Assembly (NCBI GenBank): GCA_018064885.1
Contig: JAGHUI010000006.1
Coordinates: 1 to 64,000 of the forward strand
Direction: 5' to 3'
Length of the DNA stretch: 64,000 nucleotides
Origin: Candidatus Minthosoma equi
GTDB taxonomy: Bacteria > Bacteroidota > Bacteroidia > Bacteroidales > Bacteroidaceae
Positions 9,401 to 17,433 of this stretch are shown here, in pieces. The position numbers were made by a program, and so were the translations under genes. Below the pieces are notes generated by a model. It was not told the origin of the DNA. It saw only the letters and a program-made list of their open reading frames with translations, and did no database searches. Each line of letters starts with the position of its first letter. Positions within the stretch are counted from its first letter, which is position 1.

Positions 9401-10980
9401 GAAGTGTTACAGGCAACCTTGCTGTTATCGGACCTTTCAACAATGTCAACCTTATTGGTGATGCTGTGCCAGATGTGAACTTACGTTTGAAAGCTACTAA
9501 TGTGCCTTATCACATAGAGGGCGATACTATTCATCTGCGCGAAGAGCTTATTGCCTTCCCTAACTTCAGCCTTTATGACAGATTTGAGCACGAATCTACT
9601 GTAAATGGAACTGTTAGATATCACAACTTGAAGAACTTCAAGTATCATTTCGATGCTGATCTCAGGAATCTTCTTGCATACGACGAGAAGCAGTTCAACT
9701 CTGACAAATTCATGGGAACGGTCTTTGCTGATGGTGATTTGACTATTGATGGAAGTGACGGACATCCACTCTATGTTGAAGCAAATGTAACCCCTACCAA
9801 GGGCTCTGTATTTGCCTACGATGCAGCTACTCCTGATGCCATTACTGGTAACAATTTTATTGAGTTCCGCGATAGAGACTCTTTGCTTACAATAATTCCA
9901 AAGAAGAGCATTATCCATGAAAGTGAAGAAGAACTTCAGGATTCGCTCACAATTGTCAACAAGGCAAAGAAGAATTACAGAAGCGACATCTTCATCAACT
10001 TTAACATCAACCTCACTCCTGCTATGGAGGTAAAGCTCCGAATGGATAATATCGAAGATGGCTATATGCGTACATTCGGCAACGCCAAGCTCTCCGCTAA
10101 ATGGTACAATAAGGGTTCTTTCCAGCTATTTGGCAATTATAACATCCAGTCGGGGTCTTACCGCCTGTATCTGCAAGACATCATCTTCCGTGACCTTGCC
10201 ATACAGCCAGGTTCAATGGTTGAATTCAATGGCAATCCTTTCGATGCTAATATCCATCTCATTTGCCATCATAACATTCCGTCTGTTCCTCTCAGCGACC
10301 TTACTGCAACAACCGCATTCTCTCAGAACAACAAGGTCAAGGTGACCTGTATTCTCGACATAACGGGTAAGCTTGGCAATATGGATTTCAAGTTCGGCAT
10401 GGATCTTCCTAACGTGAATGCAGAAACAAAGCAACTTGTCAATTCTATGATTAATTCAGAGGAAGAGATGAACACCCAGATGATTTATCTTCTTGGCTTC
10501 GGTCGTTTCTATCCTAACGAATATGGTCGCGCTAATGGAACAAACAACTCAAGCCAAGCCGTAAACTCACTCATTTCTTCAACCATCAGCGGACAAATCA
10601 ACCAGATGCTTTCCAGCATGTTGGGTAACAACACCAACTGGAACTTCGGTTCTTCACTCTCCACAGGTGAAAAAGGCTGGGATGATCTTGATGTGGAAGG
10701 AATCCTTTCTGGACGACTCTTTGACGAGCGATTGCTTATTAACGGTAGTTTCGGTTATCGAGACAATGCCTTGACTAACCAAGCCAACTTTATTGGAGAC
10801 TTTGAACTCAAATGGCGACTCACTCAAAAGGGCAACCTCTTTGTCAAAGCATACAACCAGACAAACGACCGCTATTTCACCAAGTCAACCCTCAACACAC
10901 AAGGCATCGGTCTCTCATGGCAGCACGATTTTGAAGCCATAAGAAACAGGATGAAGAAAAAGAAAGAGTTGAAGAAATAA
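6478..10980 (+). CDS. TamB-like translocation/assembly protein with no canonical start codon
   Basis: A giant envelope protein of the TamB (DUF490)/AsmA-like class, which in Proteobacteria bridges inner and outer membranes for protein assembly or lipid transport. It has an N-terminal membrane helix (about IAGTIVAIYAAIVLVF), a long beta-rich body with repeated Asn/Asp-rich strands, and a C-terminal DUF490-type end (MIYLLGFGRFYP, an SSLSTGEKGWDDLDV stretch, then a barrel-like terminus). The membrane helix is in frame upstream of the first GTG (6562), but no ATG, GTG or TTG precedes it after the stop at 6454. I therefore place the start at the ATT at 6478; CTG at 6511 is another option. From GTG 6562 the protein would be 1472 residues and lack the anchor. 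Confidence 0.8.
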   Translation: MFSVIKKLEEILVKIAGTIVAIYAAIVLVFNLPFMQKNLADWAAGILSDQVKSKVEIGSVNLGFLNHVIVNDMIIYEPNGTKMADIARVSTSINLFSLISGQVNINTAQLYGVKANLYKDTPESTPNYQFLIDAFKSDKKEPAKIDIRLNSFIMRHVYVNYDVKSEPIHEGKIDANHLHLKDCGMNLSLRCLTNDSIDMSVRRLQAKEENSNFSIKNTNFSVAGNLQEAAITGFFLESRNTSLGFDSLHIHYGNYDTNKEFSFSSSTIKATVVPNDFSNVVDKLADFTEPYNIAIDADGTNKAVNINKLTVVSESGSTSLSANARIVNPLDKDKREIHASIPYLSIANDDILQAASIFMPEKSNSELIANVGDVLYSGNINADKSNVSSDGDIKTLLGTIDYDLSYSSDKFLDGNITGTDLNIGKLTNDERFGSATFDIDVAMNLADTKKIPAGKIDGFVDEFHFNDYTYNNIELSLLTSNESVDGKLNIDDDNVKLSSDFSYVNSATKKILCQLALDNFNPHNLKLTNDYAGESLSLSGNVNLHGSDFKNLYGEASLKDVNLTTPQSAYHLDNLDIQAERNGGDGNIYTINSDIISGSVKGCGNIVDIANSFQNQLAHHLPKLFRKTNIPDVDFVYEFSVKDNPIIHHFVEQDFELSEPISIHGNLESASNKMTLNLTAPLINVGGKNYENIAISSHSRNENMRVECSAATNKISTNDDEPDTHTLLNVISDIHNNRFESNIRLNIDGRTNIQLELLPVIEINDSLGARKTDIALHRSHAILNDTVWTVSPSSISVFGKSVECNGVKIANNNNGFLTVNGKVSSNMNDSIVASFNKLDLKYLTSLANFSLIRLTGLASGHATAKNVLGNKGIPDFNAFLTINNLTVQEGPIGDATIQANWDESIDGINVKGRIIDLYSAPIALTGKEKKMTGITTLDGWISPSKNDMRLDIGILNTNATFLHGFLRGVFKEVSGSVTGNLAVIGPFNNVNLIGDAVPDVNLRLKATNVPYHIEGDTIHLREELIAFPNFSLYDRFEHESTVNGTVRYHNLKNFKYHFDADLRNLLAYDEKQFNSDKFMGTVFADGDLTIDGSDGHPLYVEANVTPTKGSVFAYDAATPDAITGNNFIEFRDRDSLLTIIPKKSIIHESEEELQDSLTIVNKAKKNYRSDIFINFNINLTPAMEVKLRMDNIEDGYMRTFGNAKLSAKWYNKGSFQLFGNYNIQSGSYRLYLQDIIFRDLAIQPGSMVEFNGNPFDANIHLICHHNIPSVPLSDLTATTAFSQNNKVKVTCILDITGKLGNMDFKFGMDLPNVNAETKQLVNSMINSEEEMNTQMIYLLGFGRFYPNEYGRANGTNNSSQAVNSLISSTISGQINQMLSSMLGNNTNWNFGSSLSTGEKGWDDLDVEGILSGRLFDERLLINGSFGYRDNALTNQANFIGDFELKWRLTQKGNLFVKAYNQTNDRYFTKSTLNTQGIGLSWQHDFEAIRNRMKKKKELKK

Positions 10981-11007
10981 AAAGGAGTTGAAGAAATAGA
11001 AAAATAT

Positions 11008-14000
11008 TTAGCCTTTGCAATAATCTATCAATGCAGAATAAATGTCATTCTGTCGCAGCAACTGTTCATTACCAAGAATGAAAAGCTGCTTCCTTGCCCG
11101 TGTTACTGCCACGTTGAGCTTTCTGTCAACGCCTAAGGCAGCATTGCAAAGCGTGTCAAGTTCATAGCGCTGGGTGATGGTTGTTCCATAAATGATAATG
11201 TCACGCTGAGAGCCTTGATAGCGCTCCACAGTATCAATCATTATCTCGTTTGCCTGTTCATTTATAAGCTTTTCTATCTCATGTCTCACCATCGCTATTT
11301 GACGGCGATAAGGCACAATTATACCAAGATTCTTTGACACAGAAAATGTAAGGTCATTCTTTTCCTGAAGAATCAAAATATTCTTGACAATCTGTGCAAT
11401 GATCTTTGCTTCCATGAGATTAGCCTTAGGAATTCTGTCTTCAATGGAAGGCTTAGGAACATTGATGAAAGCACAGCGATGTGTAGCCACAAGATTCTCA
11501 ATAGCACTTTCCGAATCATACACCTTGTAAGGCAAATCTTCCGTCTGATGAGGCAGACCTACAGGAAGCAATTTCCCTTCATAGAAAGCAGCAGATGCGA
11601 AATCGGCAATAGAGGGGTGCATGCGCCCTTGATGGTCAAGCATGGACACCAGTTCAGGGTTGCTCTTGTTTTGCTCGTACAGGCGCTCAAACAGCGAATT
11701 ACGGCAATTGGTGAGACCTATTGCATGGAGCAACGATGATGATACAGCCGACTTGTCTTCCGACTGCACCACAACAGCTGGCAATTGCTTATGATCGCCA
11801 ATCATGATGAACTTGTCAATTGCAGGAGATGTGAAGATGTTCAGTATCTGAGGTTCGAGTATCTGGGAAGCCTCATCAAAGATAGCCACATTGAAATGCT
11901 TCAGCTTCAGTAGTGACATGTGACCTTGCATTGAAGATACCGTGCTGACAAAAATCTTTGTCTCATCTATCTTCTTCAGCACTTGCTGACGATTTGTCAT
12001 TCCAGCAAGCACATTTGCCAGAAGATGCTTCTGATGGTCAGGTGCGCAGGTAAGTCCTCTTCCAAGTCGGATGTAATCTGGCTGAGGGTTTATTGTGGCA
12101 AGCATCTCGCATATTTCATCCACGGCACGATTTGTGTACGACAGCAAAAGAATGTTATGCTGCTGTTCCAAATTCTCCTCCACCATGTGCTTTAGAGCAA
12201 CAGAAGTCTTTCCTGTACCAGGAGGGCCCATCAACAGGAACAGTTCATCTGCAGATGGAGTGCGCTGGCAAAGGATGAGGTCACGGCGTGACTTGTCACA
12301 AGTTACCAGAGAGAAAAGACCACTATATAAACTACGGAAATTGGAATCCACGTTGTCATGTTCAATGGCATACTTATAGTTGCGGTTGAACACCTCCTTG
12401 TTGCGTTGAGGAAACTTCAACTGCAACCAAACAGAATTGTTTGAATAAGATTCAATGTTGCACCTTATTACCTGTTGAGTGATAGCTGATTCCTTTTCCG
12501 TATTGCGATGATAGAGAATGACAGAATCACCAATTCGGAAGTTTGGCTGATTGTCATCATTCGTCATTTTCTCAAGGCATACAGCCTCAACACCTTCTCC
12601 CATGCGTATATCAACAATACGCAGATCAAGGAAGATGTCACCATTTTCCATTTTCACATTGATGTCAGAATTCCAAAGCGATGATAAAGCTCTTGTTGAA
12701 TCAGGACGTGTTTCGCACATCTTGCTCTCAAACTGCTCTCTCTCCACGAACTGCAGGAATGTGTAGAAATAGTTCGCTGTAAGTTCATCCATAGAATGAA
12801 GAGCATCCGTTATAGGCTGAATCTTCGGAAGGCACCATACGTTCCAGAACTTGTCGTTGCATTGAGGATTGCGTCTCAAAGCGTTTGGCGTGAGCTTTGG
12901 CACCCAGTTGGAAGCTTCTCCATTCAGGAGTCCCATTTCCATGGCAACGATGCTGTTGCGGATGTTCATTGCTCTGAATACCATCTCTTGGAAACTGCGC
13001 TGTTCCAGAAGCTTTGGATATTTTGAATACAAGACATTGCCCATCACATTCGTCTGCTTCACATCCATGTTGTAGTAAAGAATCTCCTTGTAAAGCAGCA
13101 TCTGCATCAGGTGTTCCGACTTCGCACATTCGTGGAAATCATCCCATTTGCCCGATTTAAGCTCTATGAGGAACTTCTTCTCATCGTTTTCGTCAAGGTC
13201 AATAAGGCAGTCCATACGACCTTGAACGCCAAGCGCTTCACAGAAGAACGAAGGTTCAAGATGTATATTCACCGTCCCATCATGCATGTAAGGCTGTTTG
13301 TATAAGTCGCCAACAACATTTCGGATATTGGCAAATTGCTTTTTTGTTTCCTCGAAGAACGCTCCGTCAATCTCATCGCAAGCACAAATGGCTACAGCTC
13401 TCATTGCAAATGTTCTCTGCATAGATCCCAGGTAATCAGAGTCAGGACGCGTGAAAGCATCTTCCATAAACTGATTGGCAAAGTCACCAAGAAGCGTATA
13501 GACCGTACTGTCGCTTGGAGTCAGTTTACTGAGGAAATGGTTGAAAGCACTCTCTCCATACGCCTGCATGCAGCTTGTGATGGAAGTTATGTCAAGCAGA
13601 TAATCAGGTTCAATAATGATGTAAAGCGGATGATACACACCCTCATTGTCTATCGTATATGAAAGAGCATTAAACTGCATTCCCGGCTTCAGCATCTGGG
13701 ATGCCTGCATCGTATGCTGGTTTGCCGTGATGTCTATGCGGAAAGGCGTATCTGACGGCAAATCCTTTGAGAATGCGAAGATATAAGGTTCATTGATGCC
13801 TTGAAAGGTGAAGCGGATCCTCTTCCTTCTTGAAGCATGTTCCAGCTTCTCTCGCGATATTGGCAAAGCCTTAATATCCGGAAGGCGTCCTTTCAGTTCT
13901 GCTGGGATTCTCGTATCGGTGAAATGTGCCAATGCATCAGCAAAGGCACGCACGTCGCAGAGGAACGTGTGCTGGTCGCATTCCATGCCGTAGTGAGACA

Positions 14001-14226
14001 CCTGACGTGCTCTCCATCGGAAGGAATCGACTTCATGCATGGGATAGTTCGTCAAACGGCAAACCGCCTGCAATCGTGAATAGAAATCATTATATTGGGA
14101 AGGCAAAGAAACAGTCATCTCTATGCATGTGCGGTGAAGCACATCATAGAGATAACGGTATTTTTTCTTTATGTCTTGTCCTGAAAAGAACACTTCCAGG
14201 ACTTCCTTCCACACTGTATCCATCAT
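11008..14226 (-). CDS. Dna2-like fusion of a RecB-type nuclease and superfamily 1 helicase
   Basis: A 1072-residue two-part protein. The N-terminal half has a PD-(D/E)XK nuclease signature: GRMD (D339), IELK (E355, K357) and the QMLLY motif near 375, as in the Cas4/RecB/Dna2 families. The C-terminal half is an SF1B helicase: GPPGTGKT at 667-674, DEAS at 784-787, GDHKQLPAV, and a C-terminal VTRARKQLFILG. This resembles Dna2/NAM7-type DNA end-processing enzymes. I cannot confirm an iron-sulfur cluster, although C456 and C465 could be part of one. Its first base overlaps the pyrD stop codon (TAATG), indicating translational coupling. Confidence 0.85.
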   Translation of the reverse strand: MMDTVWKEVLEVFFSGQDIKKKYRYLYDVLHRTCIEMTVSLPSQYNDFYSRLQAVCRLTNYPMHEVDSFRWRARQVSHYGMECDQHTFLCDVRAFADALAHFTDTRIPAELKGRLPDIKALPISREKLEHASRRKRIRFTFQGINEPYIFAFSKDLPSDTPFRIDITANQHTMQASQMLKPGMQFNALSYTIDNEGVYHPLYIIIEPDYLLDITSITSCMQAYGESAFNHFLSKLTPSDSTVYTLLGDFANQFMEDAFTRPDSDYLGSMQRTFAMRAVAICACDEIDGAFFEETKKQFANIRNVVGDLYKQPYMHDGTVNIHLEPSFFCEALGVQGRMDCLIDLDENDEKKFLIELKSGKWDDFHECAKSEHLMQMLLYKEILYYNMDVKQTNVMGNVLYSKYPKLLEQRSFQEMVFRAMNIRNSIVAMEMGLLNGEASNWVPKLTPNALRRNPQCNDKFWNVWCLPKIQPITDALHSMDELTANYFYTFLQFVEREQFESKMCETRPDSTRALSSLWNSDINVKMENGDIFLDLRIVDIRMGEGVEAVCLEKMTNDDNQPNFRIGDSVILYHRNTEKESAITQQVIRCNIESYSNNSVWLQLKFPQRNKEVFNRNYKYAIEHDNVDSNFRSLYSGLFSLVTCDKSRRDLILCQRTPSADELFLLMGPPGTGKTSVALKHMVEENLEQQHNILLLSYTNRAVDEICEMLATINPQPDYIRLGRGLTCAPDHQKHLLANVLAGMTNRQQVLKKIDETKIFVSTVSSMQGHMSLLKLKHFNVAIFDEASQILEPQILNIFTSPAIDKFIMIGDHKQLPAVVVQSEDKSAVSSSLLHAIGLTNCRNSLFERLYEQNKSNPELVSMLDHQGRMHPSIADFASAAFYEGKLLPVGLPHQTEDLPYKVYDSESAIENLVATHRCAFINVPKPSIEDRIPKANLMEAKIIAQIVKNILILQEKNDLTFSVSKNLGIIVPYRRQIAMVRHEIEKLINEQANEIMIDTVERYQGSQRDIIIYGTTITQRYELDTLCNAALGVDRKLNVAVTRARKQLFILGNEQLLRQNDIYSALIDYCKG

Positions 14227-15137
14227 TAAGCCTGGAGCTGACCAATGATTTCGTCAACAGACTTGCAGCCATGACTGTCAAGCCATTCAGAGATGCCATT
14301 TGCCACCTTCACTGTCACAGCAGGATCCACGAAGTTTGCTGTGCCAATTTCAATGGCTGAAGCGCCAGCCAAGAGGAACTCTATGGCATCGTGGGCATTC
14401 ATGATGCCTCCTAAGCCTACAACAGGAATGCTGACAGCCTTTGCCACCTGCCATACGCAGCGCACAGCAACAGGCTTCACAGCAGGACCAGACATTCCTC
14501 CAGTTGCAATGCTGAGCACAGGCTTGCGCTTCTCTATGTCAATAACCATGCCCATCAGCGTGTTGATGAGCGACACAGCATCAGCACCAGCATCCTGAAC
14601 AGCAAGAGCAATGTCTGTTATTGAAGTCACATTTGGAGAAAGCTTCACGATGAGAGTCTTGTCGTATGCTTCACGCACAGCCTTCACCACCTGTGATGCC
14701 CCCTCTGTTGTTACACCAAATGCCATACCGCCCTGCTTCACGTTTGGACATGAAATGTTCAGTTCAATAGCAGGAATGTTCTCTAGTTCATTGATGCGTG
14801 CTGCACACTCAGCATAGTCCTCAGGACAAGAACCGCTGACGTTGACGATCATGTTTGTCTTGATATCCTTGATTTCAGGATATATGTTCTTGCAGAAATA
14901 GTCAACGCCCTTGTTCTGCAATCCCACGCAGTTAAGCATGCCGCTGGCTGTTTCCACCATGCGAGGATAGTCATTGCCCTCGCGAGGATTGAGAGTCGTT
15001 CCCTTTACAATGATACCGCCAATATCTTCAAGATTGACGAAGTCAGCAAATTCAACACCGTAGCCGAAAGTGCCGGAGGCTGTCATCACAGGATTCTTCA
15101 ATGTGAGTCCAGCAAGTTTAGTAGTCAGATTTGCCAT
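14226..15137 (-). CDS. pyrD: Dihydroorotate dehydrogenase B, catalytic subunit
   Basis: Oxidises dihydroorotate to orotate in pyrimidine synthesis using an FMN cofactor. The 303-residue class 1B form shows [19 protein letters not shown], the [11 protein letters not shown] segment with the class-typical active-site cysteine, VKLSPNVT, and a glycine-rich FMN-phosphate site near [16 protein letters not shown]. It follows pyrK after 4 nt, as expected for the PyrDB-PyrK heterotetramer that passes electrons to NAD. Confidence 0.95.
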   Translation of the reverse strand: MANLTTKLAGLTLKNPVMTASGTFGYGVEFADFVNLEDIGGIIVKGTTLNPREGNDYPRMVETASGMLNCVGLQNKGVDYFCKNIYPEIKDIKTNMIVNVSGSCPEDYAECAARINELENIPAIELNISCPNVKQGGMAFGVTTEGASQVVKAVREAYDKTLIVKLSPNVTSITDIALAVQDAGADAVSLINTLMGMVIDIEKRKPVLSIATGGMSGPAVKPVAVRCVWQVAKAVSIPVVGLGGIMNAHDAIEFLLAGASAIEIGTANFVDPAVTVKVANGISEWLDSHGCKSVDEIIGQLQA

Positions 15138-15141
15138 AACG

Positions 15142-15918
15142 TCAGATATTCCAAGTTAAATCGTTAATATTGAATACAGGACCTTCCTTGCACACGCATA
15201 CGTTGCCCTTCACAGTCTTTTCCACACAGCAGAGGCAAGCGCCGAGTCCGCAAGCCATCATATTTTCCAAGCTAACCTCACAAGGTGTGCCTGTTGCTTT
15301 GGCATACTTAGCCACGCTCACCATCATTGGCTTAGGACCGCACACACTGATTCTGTCAAACTTCTCATTACTCAAAAGAGAATGCTGAGTGACAAAGCCC
15401 TTCTCACCCTCAGAAGCATCCTCAGTTGTAACATATACAGGTGCGATAGACTTGAACATATCCTGTTCCAAGAGATCCGCCTTGCTTCTTGCACCAAGCA
15501 GGAACACAGGCTCAGCACCATTCTCCTTCAGATACTTGCCGTAGTTGAGCAATGGTGCGACACCCACGCCACCGCCTACAAGCAGCACTTTCTCTCCCTT
15601 CTTCTGCACAGGAGAGAAGCCATTGCCAAGAGGGAACACAAGGTCAAGCTTATCGCCAGCCTTCAGTTCTGCCAGCTTATGAGTACCCTCGCCCACTGTC
15701 TGGATGAGCAGCCAAAGCTGATTCTTCTCAACATCAACATAATTGATAGATATAGGACGGCGAAGGAAAGTCTTAGGACTACCCTCAACCTTCACCTCCA
15801 CAAACTGACCAGGGAACATCTCAGGAAGAGGTTCCCCATCAGTAAGCTTCAGCAACACATAACGTGAATGAGGAAACTCCACCTCAGCCACAGTCAGTTC
15901 TTTAATGTACTTTTTCAA
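15142..15918 (-). CDS. pyrK: Dihydroorotate dehydrogenase electron-transfer subunit
   Basis: PyrK carries FAD and a [2Fe-2S] cluster and passes electrons from PyrD to NAD. The 258 residues show the FAD motif RRPISI (53-58), the nucleotide motif GGGVGVAP (115-122) and the cluster cysteines C223, C228, C231 and C243 or C241. No ATG is available near the N-terminus. The start used is TTG at 15918 (MKKYIKEL), because the next methionine is at residue 34 inside the FAD domain. First gene of pyrK-pyrD-helicase. Confidence 0.93.
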   Translation of the reverse strand: MKKYIKELTVAEVEFPHSRYVLLKLTDGEPLPEMFPGQFVEVKVEGSPKTFLRRPISINYVDVEKNQLWLLIQTVGEGTHKLAELKAGDKLDLVFPLGNGFSPVQKKGEKVLLVGGGVGVAPLLNYGKYLKENGAEPVFLLGARSKADLLEQDMFKSIAPVYVTTEDASEGEKGFVTQHSLLSNEKFDRISVCGPKPMMVSVAKYAKATGTPCEVSLENMMACGLGACLCCVEKTVKGNVCVCKEGPVFNINDLTWNI

Positions 15919-15950
15919 TGCTTTTTATATTTAAATATGTATAACTTTTT

Positions 15951-16032
15951 TGTCCCGGATGGTGTCTTCCCCTTAGGGGGGAGTTAGAGGGGGCCGTTTT
16001 GTCCCGGATGGCCTCCCTCGCCCTTTACGGGA
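15951..16032. repeat. GC-rich palindromic repeat element
   Basis: The gap between the pyrK start and the nuclease stop holds two copies of GTCCCGGATGG and inverted segments (CCCCTTAGGGGGG; CCTCCCTCGCCCTTTACGGGAGAGGG). The second belongs to the CCCTCTCCC...GTAAAGGGCGAGGG family found many times in the 21-29 kb island. No coding capacity. Confidence 0.7.
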
Positions 16033-16040
16033 GAGGGTCT

Positions 16041-17018
16041 TTATATTCCCCACTGTGCAGGTTTGCATACGCTCTCAATCGCCTTCTCCTGCTTATTGTC
16101 CAATTGGTAGAAGAAATCCATGCCAGTGATCTTCTCCACTTCATCAACAGACACAGCATAGTCACGAATGTCCTTGTTCGTATTAGCATTAGGATAGATA
16201 AAGCCGATAGCCTTAGGCTCTTTGCCCATAGTCAGCAGCACCTTGAAGAATCTGTCTGGCACCGCCACCTTCATGTCCTTGCGCTTGCCAATCGTGCGAG
16301 GATTCTTGCTGTCAAAGATTGGTCCGCAGCAGATGTAAACCGTTCCATAATCCTTAGCCCACTGACGGCATTGCATCTCAAGGTCATTCCAAGCTCCGCT
16401 GTTGAGAGCATGATTCTGAGGACATATATTTGTCATGAGGAAAGACTCTTCCATTGCCTTCATGCTGTTCTTGTTGTCACCAGCAGGACACATGTGGCCT
16501 CGGTCATATCCCGAACCATTGTAATCATAATAATCAACTCTTGCATTCTCACTCAATGCAGGATCAAAATTGAATTTATCTGTGCGCTGTGCATCGCCTC
16601 TCAGCCTGCCTCTGTCAAGGCTCCAGCAAACATAGTTAGGGCAATGCGTTTCCACATTATAAGATATAATAAACTGCGATTTGAAAAGGATAACTTCCGA
16701 CACGCCAATCAAAGCATCAGGCTGCTCAATGTTCTCGTAAGGCACCTGCTGCAGTCCTTCGCTTGGAGCATCCATACTGTTGAACTCCTCCTGCGTGATG
16801 GTTCCTTCTGCCACAGCTCTCTCTGCCTCCTCATAGGCAAACTGCTCATTCTTTTCCTCACTTGTCAAAGACACATGACCGCCATTCACCTCTGCTGGCA
16901 GCCTGTCATTCCTGCATGCGCTTGTGCATACAATAATAATGCTCATGCACAAAACCTGCATTAAAGCTGTTTTCAATTTCAAAACACTCTTTTCAATCAT
17001 CATATTCATCATTTTCAT
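16041..17018 (-). CDS. Secreted DNA/RNA non-specific endonuclease (NucA/NUC1 family), probable lipoprotein
   Basis: A beta-beta-alpha-metal nuclease of 325 residues. The DRGH motif (YDRGHMCPAGDN, catalytic H175) and the following NICPQNHALNSGAWNDLE with the metal-ligand asparagine are intact. The N-terminus has a hydrophobic stretch ending CTSAC, so C35 is a likely lipidation site. Probable role: degradation of extracellular nucleic acid for nutrients. Several in-frame methionines (residues 1, 3, 4, 6, 7) make the exact start uncertain. A -7 box lies about 35 nt upstream. Confidence 0.9.
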   Translation of the reverse strand: MKMMNMMIEKSVLKLKTALMQVLCMSIIIVCTSACRNDRLPAEVNGGHVSLTSEEKNEQFAYEEAERAVAEGTITQEEFNSMDAPSEGLQQVPYENIEQPDALIGVSEVILFKSQFIISYNVETHCPNYVCWSLDRGRLRGDAQRTDKFNFDPALSENARVDYYDYNGSGYDRGHMCPAGDNKNSMKAMEESFLMTNICPQNHALNSGAWNDLEMQCRQWAKDYGTVYICCGPIFDSKNPRTIGKRKDMKVAVPDRFFKVLLTMGKEPKAIGFIYPNANTNKDIRDYAVSVDEVEKITGMDFFYQLDNKQEKAIESVCKPAQWGI

Positions 17019-17050
17019 TCTTGATAAAAGGATTATTTCTTTCTTTTGTG

Positions 17051-17058
17051 CAAATTTA
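17051..17058 (-). promoter_or_regulatory. -7 box of the nuclease gene
   Basis: The minus strand reads TAAATTTG, followed by CAC. Confidence 0.55.
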
Positions 17059-17102
17059 ATAAAGATTTAACAAAGAAAGCAACATACATGAAAAAAAAGT
17101 AT

Positions 17103-17110
17103 TAACTTTG
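17103..17110 (+). promoter_or_regulatory. -7 box of tRNA-Thr
   Basis: TAACTTTG, 43 nt upstream of the tRNA. Confidence 0.6.
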
Positions 17111-17153
17111 CATTGCTTTAACAAAAAACGGACAAATCCTCATGTTAAATGCC

Positions 17154-17226
17154 GCCGAATTGGCTCAGTTGGTAGAGCACCGCATTCGTAATGCGTAGGT
17201 CGCGGGTTCGAGTCCCGCATTCGGCT
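17154..17226 (+). tRNA. tRNA-Thr (anticodon CGT)
   Basis: Complete cloverleaf: acceptor GCCGAAT paired with ATTCGGC, D-loop TCAGTTGGTAGA, anticodon loop TTCGTAA (CGT, reads ACG), T-loop TTCGAGT. CCA is not encoded. A strong terminator follows at 17257-17287. Confidence 0.96.
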
Positions 17227-17256
17227 CACTTTTCCTATCTAAAAACCTAAATCGTG

Positions 17257-17287
17257 CCGTCATACGCTACCGTATGGCGGTTTTTTT
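17257..17287 (+). terminator. Rho-independent terminator of tRNA-Thr
   Basis: Stem CCGTCATACG / CGTATGGCGG with loop CTAC, followed by seven T. Confidence 0.9.
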
Positions 17288-17374
17288 GTCTTGTTACTCT
17301 ATTTTGTCCCTTGTTTCATACAATTCATAAAATTTATGTAACATATCAAAAACGCATCAAGGTTGTTTTCATCA

Positions 17375-17382
17375 TACCTTTG
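17375..17382 (+). promoter_or_regulatory. -7 box of the 1081-residue secreted protein
   Basis: TACCTTTG, 51 nt upstream of the ATG at 17434. Confidence 0.65.
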
Positions 17383-17433
17383 TACCACAAAAAAATCTCA
17401 ATTCTTTATTAATCTATCAAAAATCACTTTTCA

